Under the pieces are notes generated by a model. The model was not told the origin of the DNA, made no database searches, and worked only from the letters and a program-made list of their open reading frames with translations. Made by a program: the position numbers and the translations under genes. From Bacillota bacterium (lineage in GTDB: Bacteria > Bacillota_G > Limnochordia > DTU010), in the NCBI GenBank assembly GCA_012799255.1, contig JAAZLQ010000399.1, forward strand, positions 1 to 34,292: DNA of 34,292 nt, given 5' to 3'. Positions 23,546 to 32,935 of this stretch are shown here, piece after piece. The stretch's first letter is position 1. Every line of letters begins with the position of its first letter.

Positions 23546-24181
23546 ATGGCAAATTACCAACTAGCCGTGGAAGAACGAGCCCTTACCGGTAAAGGGTATG
23601 CACGTAAACTCCGAGCTGAAGGGAAAGTCCCTGCAGTGATATATGGTTCGGGAAAAGAGGCCACCAGCATTCAAGTGGTTGCTCGCGAAGTAGAAAAGGC
23701 GTTAGCAGCTACTGGCAGTCTGATTGATCTGGACGTGGCAGGTACTAAAAAAACGGTTCTCGTTAAAGAGATGCACCGCGATCCGGTGCGTGCAACACTA
23801 CTGCATGTGGACTTCCACGAAATTGATCTTACCAAAAAGTTGGAGGTTACTGTGCCAATCCGTGTTGTAGGCGAAGAGCAACGGACAAATGATGGCGGTG
23901 TGGTGCAAACCCTACTTTGGGAAGTTCAAGTACTTTGTCTGCCCACTGACATTCCCGATGCAATTGAAGTCGACGTGAGCGGGTTGGAGCTAGAGCATTC
24001 CATTACGCTGGCAGAGATGCAGCTACCCTCAGGCGTTGAAGTTTTGGGAGAGCCTGACGAAGCAGTCGTGAAAATCGGAATGCCACAGCAAGCTAATGCA
24101 GGTGCAGAAGACGGAGATGAAGCTGCAGAAGATGGCGAGCCAGCGGAAGCTGCTGAAGACTCTGCAGGATCTGACGAATAA
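23546..24181 (+). CDS. rplY: 50S ribosomal protein bL25, CTC form
   Basis: A 211-residue long-form L25 (CTC/TL5) that binds 5S rRNA. Residues 1 to about 92 are the L25 domain (LTGKGYARKLRAEGKVPAVI and HVDFHEIDL). Residues 95-185 are the TL5-type beta domain (VTVPIRVVGEEQ, LEHSITLAEMQLPSGVEVL). The final 30 residues are an acidic Ala/Glu/Asp-rich tail (EDGDEAAEDGEPAEAAED). ATG follows AAAGGAGGTAG. It has its own promoter and probable terminator, and lies in the conserved prs-ctc-pth order. Confidence 0.95.
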   Translation: MANYQLAVEERALTGKGYARKLRAEGKVPAVIYGSGKEATSIQVVAREVEKALAATGSLIDLDVAGTKKTVLVKEMHRDPVRATLLHVDFHEIDLTKKLEVTVPIRVVGEEQRTNDGGVVQTLLWEVQVLCLPTDIPDAIEVDVSGLELEHSITLAEMQLPSGVEVLGEPDEAVVKIGMPQQANAGAEDGDEAAEDGEPAEAAEDSAGSDE

Positions 24182-24202
24182 TTGATATCAAGAGTAAGGG
24201 AT

Positions 24203-24239
24203 ACGCACAGTGCAACATTAGTCGCTGTGCGTTTCTTCT
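24203..24239 (+). terminator. Probable terminator after rplY
   Basis: ACGCACAG (24203-24210) pairs perfectly with CTGTGCGT (24225-24232) across a 14-base loop; the tail TTTCTTCT is only partly T. It lies 25 bases before pth, which has no promoter I can see in that gap. Confidence 0.65.
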
Positions 24240-24263
24240 GATCCCTTTGAGGGGGGTAGCAAC

Positions 24264-24842
24264 TTGAAAGTAATTGTAGGCCTTGGCAATCCGGGGTTAC
24301 GTTATGATAAAACTCGGCATAACCTAGGCTTTTGGACGATAGATCTTCTCAGCGAAAAGTGGCAGATTCCCCTGACCAAGCATAAATTTCAGGCTAAGTA
24401 TGGTGAGGGTAGAGCTCATGGAGAGAAGATAGTCTTAGTAAAACCCCAGACGTTTATGAACCGTAGTGGGGAATCAGTGGCAGGTTTAGTGAACTTTTAC
24501 CAACTGGACCTAGCAGACCTTCTGGTAATCTATGATGATCTCAGTCTGGCTCCAGGGATGCTAAGGATTAGGGGTTCTGGTAGTGCAGGTGGACACAACG
24601 GAGTAACTAATATTATCCACCACCTGAAATCCAGTGAATTTCCCCGCCTGCGTTTAGGTATCGGCTCTCCGCCACCTTATTTAGATGCAGCTGAGTATGT
24701 ATTGCAGGGAATAGACAACGCCGAGATTAAGATATTAGAGGATGCCTGCCAAAGAGCATCTGAGGCCGTAGAGCTATGGCTTAAGGAAGATTTGCTAGCA
24801 GCTATGAACCACTACAATCGGAGGCAAACTAAGGACAGTTGA
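24264..24842 (+). CDS. pth: Peptidyl-tRNA hydrolase
   Basis: A 192-residue bacterial Pth, which frees tRNA from prematurely released peptidyl-tRNA. Motifs: VGLGNPGLRYDKTRHNLGFW with the catalytic His at about residue 20, KPQTFMNRSGESV, the YDDLSLAPG region with the catalytic Asp, and GSAGGHNGVTNIIHHL. Start is TTG, following GGGGGGTAGC. It is directly followed by mfd after 20 bases; in B. subtilis the small sporulation gene fin lies between the two. Confidence 0.96.
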   Translation: MKVIVGLGNPGLRYDKTRHNLGFWTIDLLSEKWQIPLTKHKFQAKYGEGRAHGEKIVLVKPQTFMNRSGESVAGLVNFYQLDLADLLVIYDDLSLAPGMLRIRGSGSAGGHNGVTNIIHHLKSSEFPRLRLGIGSPPPYLDAAEYVLQGIDNAEIKILEDACQRASEAVELWLKEDLLAAMNHYNRRQTKDS

Positions 24843-24862
24843 CCTGAAAGGGGGAATGCACA

Positions 24863-27800
24863 TTGTCTCTACAAGGTCTAGTTGATTTGATGCGGCAGAG
24901 TAAAGAGTTGAGTGCTGTGAATCAGAAAATGCGGTCAGATACTAATAAGGGACTAATTGTTACTGGCCTTGCAGGGAGCCAGCGTTCCATTTTTCTCAGT
25001 ACGATCTTTGACCCCACACGAGTGATGCTGGTAGTGACCGGGAACTTGGGTCAGGCAGAAAAGTTGGCCCAGGATCTGGAAACGCTGCTACCAGAAAGTC
25101 AGACGTTGATTTGGGAAGGTAACGAGCTAATGCCTCATGAAGAGGCGCTCACTGCTATGGATTTGCGCTCTGCAAGACTTGAAGTTTTACATCGGAGTAA
25201 CGAGCCTGGAACGATAATTCTGGCACCCATTGCTGGATTGTTGGAGGGGCTAGTGGCACCTGAGCGATTGAGAAATTCTGAAATTTCAATCAACTTGGAT
25301 TCCCGTTTAGATTTGGATCAAGTAGCACTAGATTTGGTGAATTTAGGTTATGAGCGGGTAGCATTGGTAGAGAACTGGGGTCAATTTAGTATTCGGGGCG
25401 GTATCCTGGATGTGGCCCCATTTCATCAGGGCAACCCCGTTCGTGTTGAACTTTTTGGTGATGAAGTAGATTCGCTCAGGACCTTTGATTTTGTCAGCCA
25501 AAAATCCATTGAAAATATCTCCGAGGTCACGATTAAGGCAGCTAGGGAAACAATTTATGATCCTGCCGATTTAGAGAACATCAAGAATGCCATCTGGAAA
25601 GCTGCCCAGGCCCAAAGTGAGCGTTTACACAAACTGGATCTTACTGAAGAGGCAGACAACCTCCTTGCTCAGGTCGCCAGGCATTTGGAGGCCTTTGATC
25701 AGCAGCGCTTTTTTCCTGGTATGAATCAATACAAAACTTTTTTTGGTAAAATAGTAACCCTTTTGGATTATCTACCCAAGGATACCCTTGTTGTTTTGGA
25801 TGAGCCGGTACGCCTCAAAGAAGCAGCCGTCAATACGTCTATGGAGATAGGAGAGCATTTTGGAGAACTTCTCAAACGTGGACGTATTTTGAGCAATCTG
25901 TCGGATCTTTTTTGGGATTGGAATGCCCTCTGGTCGAAGTTTCAAGAGTATTCCCGGGTTTATCTTGCTGTTTTAGGTAAAAGGGTTACTGGTATGGAGA
26001 ACACACCGAGTATTGCAGTGGGTTTACGCATGCCTGAGCACTTTGGTGGCAAGATCGAGGCTATGCTCCGTCGCGTAAAACAACTACGCAAAGATCATTA
26101 TCGCATTTTAGTTGTGGTTTCCACAAAGGAGCGGGGACAGCGCATCTTAGAATTACTACGGGATGATGAGATTCCAGCAGTGTATGTCGATGAACCCAAA
26201 AAGGAGTTACAAATTGGTAACTGTGTAATCACCACCGCAAGTTTGGAGACGGGATTTGAGTTTCCCACATTTAAGATCGCTGTATTTACTGAGTTGGAGC
26301 TATATGGAAGGCAACGGAAAAAGGCTCGTCCTGCGAAAGTAGAAGAGGGATTACGGATCGCTCCCCACGAGCTTAAAGAGGGCGACTATGTGGTTCACGT
26401 TAACCATGGTATTGGTCAATACCTTGGTTTAAAAGTATTGAAAGTAGATAATCTTTCCAAGGATTACCTGCATCTTCGCTACGCAGGGCAAGACCGGCTC
26501 TATGTTCCCACAGACCAGATTCATCTGCTCCAGCGTTATGTCGGTCTCGATGAAGGCTCCCCCCGCCTGTCCAAACTGGGCGGAAATGAGTGGAACCGGA
26601 TTAAGAAACGGGCAAAAGAATCGGTCCAGGAAATGGCAGAAGGCTTGCTTAAGCTCTATGCAGAGCGCGAAGCTGTGGAAGGCTTTGCTTATCCGCCCGA
26701 CACGCCCTGGCAAAGGGATTTGGAAAACTCATTCCCCTATCAAGAAACCGCGGATCAGTTGAACGCCATTGAAGCAGTTAAAAGGGATATGGAAAAGAGT
26801 AGACCCATGGATCGCTTGTTGTGCGGTGATGTGGGTTATGGTAAAACGGAAGTGGCCATTAGGGCTGCCTTTAAGGCAGTGGCCAGCGGCAAACAAGTGG
26901 CTGTTTTGGTTCCTACCACAATCTTAGCCCAGCAGCACCATCGGACCTTTGTGGAACGTTTTGAGGATTTTCCTGTAAATGTGGCTGTAGTGAGTCGTTT
27001 TCAGTCACCGGCGACAGTGACAAAGGTGATCAATGGCATGAGAACGGGAACAGTAGATGTGGTGATCGGCACCCATCGGCTACTTTCTAAGGATGTCACT
27101 TTTAAGAATCTAGGTTTAGTCATCATCGACGAGGAACAGCGCTTTGGTGTGGCTCAAAAGGAAAGGCTAAAAGAAATCAGCAAAAACGTTGATGTCTTGA
27201 CCCTGTCCGCTACGCCCATTCCCCGGACTTTGCACATGGCCATGGTGGGCGTACGAGATATGAGTGTAATTGAAACTCCCCCAGAAGATCGGTACCCTAT
27301 CCGGACTTATGTTGTGGAATATGATGATCAATTGATCCGGCAAGCTATCCTCAGGGAGTTAGCCCGTCAAGGGCAAGTGTACTTTGTGCATAATCGGGTG
27401 CAATCCATTGACTATGTTTACGGCGAGTTACAAAAATTAGTGCCAGAGGCTAGAATTGCTATTGCCCACGGTCAGATGGATGAAACAGTCTTGGAACGGG
27501 TGATGCTGGACTTCTATAATGGTGAATTTGACATTCTGCTCTGCACCACTATTATCGAAACAGGTATGGATATTGGAAACGTGAATACGCTCATCGTGGA
27601 TAATGCGGACTATCTTGGCTTAGCCCAACTCTATCAACTGAGGGGAAGGGTGGGACGCACCAATCGGGTAGCCTATGCCTATTTTACTCACCGGAAAGAT
27701 AAGATCCTTACTGAAGATGCGGAAAAACGTCTTAGTGCGATCAAGGAATTTACGGAGCTTGGTTCTGGTATTCGCATCGCCATGCGTGATCTTGAGATCC

Positions 27801-28369
27801 GTGGAGCGGGAAACCTCTTGGGACCAGAACAACATGGATTTATTGCTTCGATAGGCTTTGAATTGTATTGTAAGCTGTTAGAGGAGGCTATTAAGGAACT
27901 AAAGGGAGAAGAGCAGGTGAAGCTACCCGAACCCAACCTGGATCTCAAGGTTGATGCCTATCTTGTTGATGCTTATATACAGGATCCCGGGCAGAAAGTG
28001 GAGTTGTACCAGAGAATTGCAGCTCTGGATTCGCTAGAGGATACGGATGATTTAGAAGAAGAAATACAAGATCGTTATGGCGATCTTCCCGATGCAGTCC
28101 GCAACCTTCTACAGATTGTGCGCATTAAAATCCTTGCTCGAGCCGCCAAACTAGAGAGCATTACCGTACGAGGAAATAAGTTTGAGTTGAAGTTCTTGGA
28201 AGGACTAGGCATAGATGCCAACAAGTATGCCACCTTGTACCAAAAGTACCCGGGCAAAATTTCCTATCGGCACGGTAGGGTAGGCCAATTATTGGTGGAG
28301 AGGGATCCTGTAGAACAGAAAGCCCTGATTTTCTTAACTCAGCTGTTAGCTGGTTTGCAGAATGAATAA
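24863..28369 (+). CDS. mfd: Transcription-repair coupling factor
   Basis: A 1168-residue Mfd of full length. It removes RNA polymerase stalled at DNA lesions and recruits UvrA. Order of domains: UvrB-like N-terminal region ([20 protein letters not shown] at about 174-193), the CarD-like polymerase-interaction domain ([18 protein letters not shown], about 504-521), the SF2 translocase with Walker [11 protein letters not shown] (about 655) and the DEEQ box (about 754), the [16 protein letters not shown] motif VI, and a C-terminal TRCF domain. Start is TTG 24863, eight bases after AAAGGGGG; an ATG at 24856 is out of frame. Probably cotranscribed with pth. Confidence 0.97.
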   Translation: MSLQGLVDLMRQSKELSAVNQKMRSDTNKGLIVTGLAGSQRSIFLSTIFDPTRVMLVVTGNLGQAEKLAQDLETLLPESQTLIWEGNELMPHEEALTAMDLRSARLEVLHRSNEPGTIILAPIAGLLEGLVAPERLRNSEISINLDSRLDLDQVALDLVNLGYERVALVENWGQFSIRGGILDVAPFHQGNPVRVELFGDEVDSLRTFDFVSQKSIENISEVTIKAARETIYDPADLENIKNAIWKAAQAQSERLHKLDLTEEADNLLAQVARHLEAFDQQRFFPGMNQYKTFFGKIVTLLDYLPKDTLVVLDEPVRLKEAAVNTSMEIGEHFGELLKRGRILSNLSDLFWDWNALWSKFQEYSRVYLAVLGKRVTGMENTPSIAVGLRMPEHFGGKIEAMLRRVKQLRKDHYRILVVVSTKERGQRILELLRDDEIPAVYVDEPKKELQIGNCVITTASLETGFEFPTFKIAVFTELELYGRQRKKARPAKVEEGLRIAPHELKEGDYVVHVNHGIGQYLGLKVLKVDNLSKDYLHLRYAGQDRLYVPTDQIHLLQRYVGLDEGSPRLSKLGGNEWNRIKKRAKESVQEMAEGLLKLYAEREAVEGFAYPPDTPWQRDLENSFPYQETADQLNAIEAVKRDMEKSRPMDRLLCGDVGYGKTEVAIRAAFKAVASGKQVAVLVPTTILAQQHHRTFVERFEDFPVNVAVVSRFQSPATVTKVINGMRTGTVDVVIGTHRLLSKDVTFKNLGLVIIDEEQRFGVAQKERLKEISKNVDVLTLSATPIPRTLHMAMVGVRDMSVIETPPEDRYPIRTYVVEYDDQLIRQAILRELARQGQVYFVHNRVQSIDYVYGELQKLVPEARIAIAHGQMDETVLERVMLDFYNGEFDILLCTTIIETGMDIGNVNTLIVDNADYLGLAQLYQLRGRVGRTNRVAYAYFTHRKDKILTEDAEKRLSAIKEFTELGSGIRIAMRDLEIRGAGNLLGPEQHGFIASIGFELYCKLLEEAIKELKGEEQVKLPEPNLDLKVDAYLVDAYIQDPGQKVELYQRIAALDSLEDTDDLEEEIQDRYGDLPDAVRNLLQIVRIKILARAAKLESITVRGNKFELKFLEGLGIDANKYATLYQKYPGKISYRHGRVGQLLVERDPVEQKALIFLTQLLAGLQNE

Positions 28370-28393
28370 AAGTGGTAACAGGCGCTTATACTA
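28364..28393 (+). promoter_or_regulatory. Candidate sigma-G/F promoter for spoVT
   Basis: GAATA (28364-28368), an 18-base spacer and TATACTA (28387-28393) match the forespore pattern GNATR/CATNNTA except for T in place of the leading C. B. subtilis spoVT is transcribed by sigma-G, which supports the reading. By eye only. Confidence 0.45.
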
Positions 28394-28426
28394 ACCCCAA
28401 GCTCACTAAAGAAAAGGGGTGTGACA

Positions 28427-28960
28427 TTGAAAGCAACAGGAATAGTTAGACGCATAGATGATCTGGGTCGTGTCGTCATCCCCAAAGAAATCCGACGCAC
28501 TCTACGCATCCGCGAAGGTGATCCCTTAGAGATTTTCGTTGATAGAGATGGAGAGGTCATATTAAAGAAGTATTCCCCCATTGGAGAATTGGGTGAGTTC
28601 GCCCAAGAGTATTCCGATTCGCTGCATGAGACAACGAACCATGTCGCCATAATAACAGATCGGGATGCGGTTGTGGCGATTTCAGGGGCTCCCAAAAAAC
28701 AGTGGATTGATCGTTCCATTGTCACCGTGGTGGAAGAAGCGATGGAATCGAGACGCACCATAACCGCAAAGAAGGGAGAACATCCCGAGGAAGATATTTG
28801 GGATTTCGCCATGCAAGTGATAGCACCCATCATTTCGGAAGGAGATCCTATCGGAGCAGTTATCTTAGGTACCAACGAAACAAATCGGCAGTTCGGTGAA
28901 CTTGAAACAAAACTATGTGAAACGGCAGCCGGATTTTTGGCCAAACAAATGGAACAATAA
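28427..28960 (+). CDS. spoVT: Stage V sporulation protein T
   Basis: A 177-residue SpoVT, one less than the B. subtilis protein. Residues 1-50 are an AbrB-type swapped-hairpin DNA-binding domain (ATGIVRRIDDLGRVVIPKEI), nearly identical to the Bacillus sequence as I recall it. The rest is a GAF-like domain ending DPIGAVILGTNETNRQFGE and AAGFLAKQMEQ. SpoVT is a forespore regulator that tunes sigma-G-dependent genes. TTG 28427 is chosen over GTG 28421, because the protein then begins MKATGIVRR like its homologues and AAAGGGG is correctly spaced. It lies in the conserved mfd-spoVT-spoVB order. Confidence 0.96.
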   Translation: MKATGIVRRIDDLGRVVIPKEIRRTLRIREGDPLEIFVDRDGEVILKKYSPIGELGEFAQEYSDSLHETTNHVAIITDRDAVVAISGAPKKQWIDRSIVTVVEEAMESRRTITAKKGEHPEEDIWDFAMQVIAPIISEGDPIGAVILGTNETNRQFGELETKLCETAAGFLAKQMEQ

Positions 28961-29036
28961 AAGAAAATAAAGATGGAGGACTCCTCATAAGCTGAACTTT
29001 CTGAGCGTAAGCATGAACAGGAAGGGAAGTTGGCTT

Positions 29037-30632
29037 ATGACCAAGGAGTCTTTTTTACGTGGTGCTGTAATTTTGGCTTTGGCCAGTACGGTAAGTCGCT
29101 TGATTGGGCTAGTGTACATGGTAGTCTTGCCACGCCTGATTCATGATGTTGGCATGGGATTATACCAATTAGTCAAACCAATCCACTATTTCGCCGCTGT
29201 CGTGGCCATTGGCGGTATGCCTGTGGCCATTTCTAAACTAATCGCGGAAAAGGTGGCCTTAGGTTCGCCGCGGGAAGTAATGAGGGTTTTCCGGTTGGGC
29301 ATGCTGATCATGATTTTAACGGGAGGCCTGGTTGCTGTAGCCCTAGTCATTGGGGCACCTTGGTTTGCCAAGGTTTTCGCCAAAGATCCGGGGGTCACCA
29401 GAATGTTGGCTATTTTGGGGCCAGCATGTTTGTTTTTGTCGTTAAGCGCTGGATTTAGAGGTTTTTTCCAAGGTTTACAGAGTATGACTCCCACCGCAAT
29501 CTCACAAGTAATCGACCAAATTGTCCGGGTCGGGGCAACCATTGGGCTAAGTATTTGGCTGAGACCCCGAGGAATTGAAATGGCTGTGACGGGAGTAGCT
29601 TGGGGGTTTATCGTCGGCGAATTAACTGGTTGGCTGATCCTCTTAGGTTATTACTTTACCCAGCGTGATGCCTTAATTGAGGAAATCCGAGTCGCCAGGA
29701 TGGTTAAACCAGAGCCGTCTGGCCAAATTGTGGCCCGTCTGCTGTCATTGGCAGCTCCGGCCGTTGTTGCCACGATCTTGTGGCCCATTATGCAATTGGC
29801 GGACAGCTTTTTAATACCCTTACGTATGCAGGCTGCGGGATTTTCACCCGACACTATTCGGGAAGGGTTAGGACATCTGGGAATGGCTCTCACTTTGGCC
29901 CAGTTTCCAAATATTATTACGGTGGCCTTAGCTACAAGTCTAGTTCCTGCCATTTCCGAGGCTTGGACTTTGCGTAATAGCAAGTTAGTTAGGTACAGGG
30001 CCGAGGAAGCTTTACGTATTGCCCTCATTTTTGGCATTCCTGCTTGTGCCGCCCTCTATGTATTGGCGGAACCATTAAGCGTACTGCTCTTTCGTTATGC
30101 CCAAGTTGGCATACCGCTACGTATCTTAAGTGTAGGAACAGTCACCTTAGGTGTGATTCAGGCCTCCACCGGCGTTTTACAAGGCTTAGGGCTAATGTCT
30201 ATACCTGTACGAAACTTAGGGATAGGTGTCGTAATTAAGTTCACGTTGAACTATGTGTTGGTGGCGAACACACAGCTTGGCATTTTAGGGGCAGCTTGGA
30301 GTACCACTTTAGGGTGGTTGCTAATAGCCGTATTGAATCTAATTTCCGTTTATCGGAAGGTAGGTCATGTGATCAACTGGAAGACCTCGCTCATCTTTCC
30401 CAGCTTAGCAACTGGCCTTGCTTCGCTGATCATGTATCTCTTATATGATGCACTAAACCTTTATTTATCCAACGGGATAGCAACCCTCGGTGCTTTGATT
30501 TTCAGCTTAGTCCTCTATTTTCTCTTGCTAATGATTTGGGGAAGCTTAACCGAGCGCGATATTCAGTTGGTTCCTGCCATCGGCTCCCCCCTCGGGCGCT
30601 GGCTTCAGGAGTGGGGATTCTTGCGCAAATGA
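29037..30632 (+). CDS. spoVB: Stage V sporulation protein B, lipid flippase family
   Basis: A 531-residue membrane protein of the MVF/MOP flippase superfamily with about 14 helices. It opens MTKESFLRGAVILALASTVS and includes ARFIG-like PRLIHDVGMGLYQLVKPIHYF and a later GLGLMSIPVRNLGIGVVIKF. SpoVB proteins are thought to flip the lipid-linked peptidoglycan precursor for spore cortex synthesis; the related YtgP/MurJ proteins serve growing cells, so a vegetative role cannot be excluded. ATG 29037 is preferred over ATG 29013 because AGGAAGGGAAG lies before it and homologues start there. The 3' end overlaps the convergent mazG gene by 28 bases. Confidence 0.88.
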   Translation: MTKESFLRGAVILALASTVSRLIGLVYMVVLPRLIHDVGMGLYQLVKPIHYFAAVVAIGGMPVAISKLIAEKVALGSPREVMRVFRLGMLIMILTGGLVAVALVIGAPWFAKVFAKDPGVTRMLAILGPACLFLSLSAGFRGFFQGLQSMTPTAISQVIDQIVRVGATIGLSIWLRPRGIEMAVTGVAWGFIVGELTGWLILLGYYFTQRDALIEEIRVARMVKPEPSGQIVARLLSLAAPAVVATILWPIMQLADSFLIPLRMQAAGFSPDTIREGLGHLGMALTLAQFPNIITVALATSLVPAISEAWTLRNSKLVRYRAEEALRIALIFGIPACAALYVLAEPLSVLLFRYAQVGIPLRILSVGTVTLGVIQASTGVLQGLGLMSIPVRNLGIGVVIKFTLNYVLVANTQLGILGAAWSTTLGWLLIAVLNLISVYRKVGHVINWKTSLIFPSLATGLASLIMYLLYDALNLYLSNGIATLGALIFSLVLYFLLLMIWGSLTERDIQLVPAIGSPLGRWLQEWGFLRK

Positions 30633-31393
30633 TCCTTGGCCCGATCCCAGAGGGCGTTTAGTTCATCTAGGCTTAGTTTCTTTAAATCTAAGTTCTCAGC
30701 TTGGGCATAGCTTTCTAGCAACTGGAAGCGTTTTGTAAACTTAGCTGTGGCTTGCTGAAGCGCAAATTCGGGGTCAACCTTGATAAAGCGTGCTAGATTA
30801 ACGGTAGCGAACAAAAGATCTCCCAACTCTTCTTCTAAGTCTTGCTGTACGCCTGTTGCAACTGCCTCTTCCAGTTCTCCCAACTCTTCTCGAACTTTTT
30901 CTACCACTTCTGGGGTGTGTTCCCAGTCAAAACCCACCTTCGCGGCCTTCTTTTGAATTTTTTCAGCGCGCATTAATGCAGGGAAAACCGAGGGTACTCC
31001 ATCTAAAACGGAGGTTCTCGCGACCCCTGCTTTTTCCGTCTTTTTGATGGCATCCCAGTTAGTAACAACCTCTTCTGGTGTTTCTGCTAGCACATCTGCG
31101 AAAACATGGGGATGGCGTCGGATAAGTTTCTCGCTGAGGTTGACGATCACATCGTTAATGGAGAACTCGCCTTTCTCACTCGCGATCTGGGCATGAAGCA
31201 ATACTTGAAGGAGTACATCGCCTAGTTCATCTTTGATGGCGGACGAGTCTTCTTGATCGATGGCTTCAAATAGTTCATAGGCCTCTTCTAAAAGAAAACG
31301 TTTTAGCGAGAGGTGGGTTTGCTCCCTGTCCCAGGGACAACCCTCGGGAGAACGCAGTTTAGCGATGATTTCTACTAAATTAGACCAGCTCAT
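30605..31393 (-). CDS. mazG: Nucleoside triphosphate pyrophosphohydrolase MazG
   Basis: A 262-residue MazG with two tandem domains. Domain one holds GCPWDREQTHLSLKRFLLEE and the metal-binding ALKDELGDVLLQ-like DELGDVLLQVLLHAQIA; domain two has EEELGDLLFATVNLARF. MazG hydrolyses (d)NTPs to monophosphates and clears damaged nucleotides. In B. subtilis the counterpart YabN carries an extra methylase domain in front; that domain is absent here. ATG follows AAGGAG. The gene is on the reverse strand, against its usual direction in this locus, overlaps the spoVB end by 28 bases, and lies only 25 bases after the hup terminator. Confidence 0.93.
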   Translation of the reverse strand: MSWSNLVEIIAKLRSPEGCPWDREQTHLSLKRFLLEEAYELFEAIDQEDSSAIKDELGDVLLQVLLHAQIASEKGEFSINDVIVNLSEKLIRRHPHVFADVLAETPEEVVTNWDAIKKTEKAGVARTSVLDGVPSVFPALMRAEKIQKKAAKVGFDWEHTPEVVEKVREELGELEEAVATGVQQDLEEELGDLLFATVNLARFIKVDPEFALQQATAKFTKRFQLLESYAQAENLDLKKLSLDELNALWDRAKDHLRKNPHS

Positions 31394-31418
31394 ATACGGA
31401 CTCCTTTCGACACTTAAG

Positions 31419-31456
31419 AAAAAACCCCCTCGAAGGGGGTGTCCCCCGAGTGGGGG
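31419..31456 (-). terminator. Tandem hairpin terminator between hup and mazG
   Basis: Reading along the reverse strand from hup: first CCCCC-ACTC-GGGGG (31456-31443), then ACCCCCT-TCG-AGGGGGT (31440-31424) running into six T residues (to 31419). The second hairpin is a strong intrinsic terminator. The four blocks of C and G can also pair in other registers (first with last, second with third), so switching is possible. Confidence 0.88.
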
Positions 31457-31467
31457 AAAAGCTTACT

Positions 31468-31746
31468 TTACTTAGGGGCAACTGCTTCCCGGAGAGATTT
31501 GCCAGGTTTGAAGGCAGGAACCTTCGTTGCTGGAATCATAATTTCTTCTCCCGTGGAGGGGTTAACACCCTTGCGGGCTTGGCGTGGTCTAACTTCAAAA
31601 GTACCAAATCCCACAATAGTTACCTTTTCTTCTTTGGCTAAAGTCTCAGAAATAGATGCAAATACTGCTTCTACCGCGTCACCTGCTGCCTTTTTGGTCA
31701 TGCCGCATTTCTCGGCAACACTGGCGATCAACTCTGCTTTGTTCAC
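31468..31746 (-). CDS. hup: DNA-binding protein HU
   Basis: A 92-residue HU, the abundant histone-like protein that bends and compacts DNA as a dimer. It begins [20 protein letters not shown] and carries the conserved [20 protein letters not shown] and the DNA-inserting arm [18 protein letters not shown]. The start is GTG, preceded six bases away by AAGGAGGT. It is on the reverse strand and diverges from the SpoIID-domain gene across a gap of about 170 bases; I found no convincing promoter there. A strong tandem terminator follows. hup in this position is common in Clostridia. Confidence 0.96.
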   Translation of the reverse strand: MNKAELIASVAEKCGMTKKAAGDAVEAVFASISETLAKEEKVTIVGFGTFEVRPRQARKGVNPSTGEEIMIPATKVPAFKPGKSLREAVAPK

Positions 31747-31817
31747 AAATAGACCTCCTTTAAGGTGGAAATATACCCAGTAATTCTAGGATTATTCGAG
31801 TTTTCCTGCTGCAGTGG

Positions 31818-31846
31818 TAATATTTTCCCCATAAAGTTTAATATTA
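31818..31846. repeat. Inverted repeat between hup and the SpoIID-domain gene
   Basis: TAATATT (31818-31824) and AATATTA (31840-31846) form a perfect seven-base inverted repeat with a 15-base centre; the right arm is part of the palindrome TTAATATTAA. It lies in the divergent control region and could be an operator, but AT-rich repeats arise easily by chance. Confidence 0.35.
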
Positions 31847-31914
31847 ACCCCGTTCTCAAGCGATTTTTCAGCTCTTTTTGGGTGAAACTATAGAAAAAGC
31901 TAAGGAGGAACCCT

Positions 31915-32871
31915 ATGGAAATGAGAAATCGAGCGGTGGTGCTGGGACTGCTTCTGGTCGCCATCGCCAGTACAGTCTTGCTAATTAGTTGGTCGGGAGA
32001 CGACAGCAATATTGTCAGAGAACTGCAAGAAGAGCCTACACTTACGGTTTATGTAAATGAGACTGGGCAGATCCAGGAGATGAAGTTAGAAGAATACCTA
32101 GAAGGGGTAGTGGCGGGTGAGATGTTTCCAGATTGGCCGGTCGAAGCCTATGCTGCCCAAGCTATTTTCGCCCGCAGTTTTACCATGGATTTTGTCGCCC
32201 AAGGAGGCGTAAAAGATAAATATGGCGCTGATGTATCTACCAACATCGAGGAGACCCAAGCGTTTAACCCCCAAGCTGTAACCGCGGCGATTAAAGAGGG
32301 GGTGGAAATGACCCGAGGACAAGTAATGACCTACGACAACCGCTATGTACGTGGCTGGTTCCATGCGTATTCTGGGGGTATTACTGCCCGGGCTAAAGAA
32401 GGCTTAGATTATCAGGGAGAAGAGCCTCCATTCACAAAAAGTGCCAAATTACCCGACAACGAATTTGTCCCGGAGGATGTAAAAGCTTGGCAGGTTGAGT
32501 ATTCCGCAGGAGAGCTCCAAGGGCTGTTGGCACCTCGAGGTGTAAATGTGGGGCAGATCACCGGAGTAGAAATTGTGGAACGGGGACCGACTGAAAGAGT
32601 TACCAAGATCTTGGTCCGAGGTTCTCAAGGTGAACAAGAAATCACTGGCCCTGAGTTTCGGTTGGCGGTCGATTCTACTAAAATGAAGTCCACATTAGTC
32701 GAAGACTTTGTCTTTGAAAATGGGGTTTTGCGCATCACAGGAACGGGCTATGGTCACGGCGTTGGTTTAAGCCAATGGGACGCCTTCATGTTGGCAAAAG
32801 AGGGGAAAGATCCAACGGAGATAGTGAAGACGTTTTTTGACGGGGTAACCATCCGTAAAATATACGACTAG
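31915..32871 (+). CDS. SpoIID/LytB-domain protein, likely lytic transglycosylase
   Basis: A 318-residue protein with an N-terminal membrane anchor or uncleaved signal (about residues 6-26, AVVLGLLLVAIASTVLLISW) and an extracytoplasmic SpoIID domain. VVAGEMFPDWPVEAYAAQA contains the catalytic Glu (Glu69) of SpoIID. The middle has the SGGITARAKE segment, and the end has GYGHGVGLSQWDAFMLAK. SpoIID cuts glycan strands stripped of stem peptides during engulfment. It could be true SpoIID or a vegetative relative, since the classic spoIID gene usually lies elsewhere next to spoIIID; I leave the symbol blank. ATG follows AAGGAGGAA. It sits where rqcP is expected in other Firmicutes. Confidence 0.87.
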   Translation: MEMRNRAVVLGLLLVAIASTVLLISWSGDDSNIVRELQEEPTLTVYVNETGQIQEMKLEEYLEGVVAGEMFPDWPVEAYAAQAIFARSFTMDFVAQGGVKDKYGADVSTNIEETQAFNPQAVTAAIKEGVEMTRGQVMTYDNRYVRGWFHAYSGGITARAKEGLDYQGEEPPFTKSAKLPDNEFVPEDVKAWQVEYSAGELQGLLAPRGVNVGQITGVEIVERGPTERVTKILVRGSQGEQEITGPEFRLAVDSTKMKSTLVEDFVFENGVLRITGTGYGHGVGLSQWDAFMLAKEGKDPTEIVKTFFDGVTIRKIYD

Positions 32872-32935
32872 TCTAACTTGCCTCCCCCTTGCATAGGATG
32901 ATCCAAGGAAGAATCTAGGCAGGGAGGTTATTAAC

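Noticed and set aside
24843..24862. A very small fin-like gene between pth and mfd
   Set aside because: Only 20 bases are available, which is too short for any such gene.
28339..28944. Reverse-strand frame of about 200 codons opposite spoVT
   Set aside because: It is the mirror of spoVT, has low-complexity Ser-rich content, and has no ribosome binding site.
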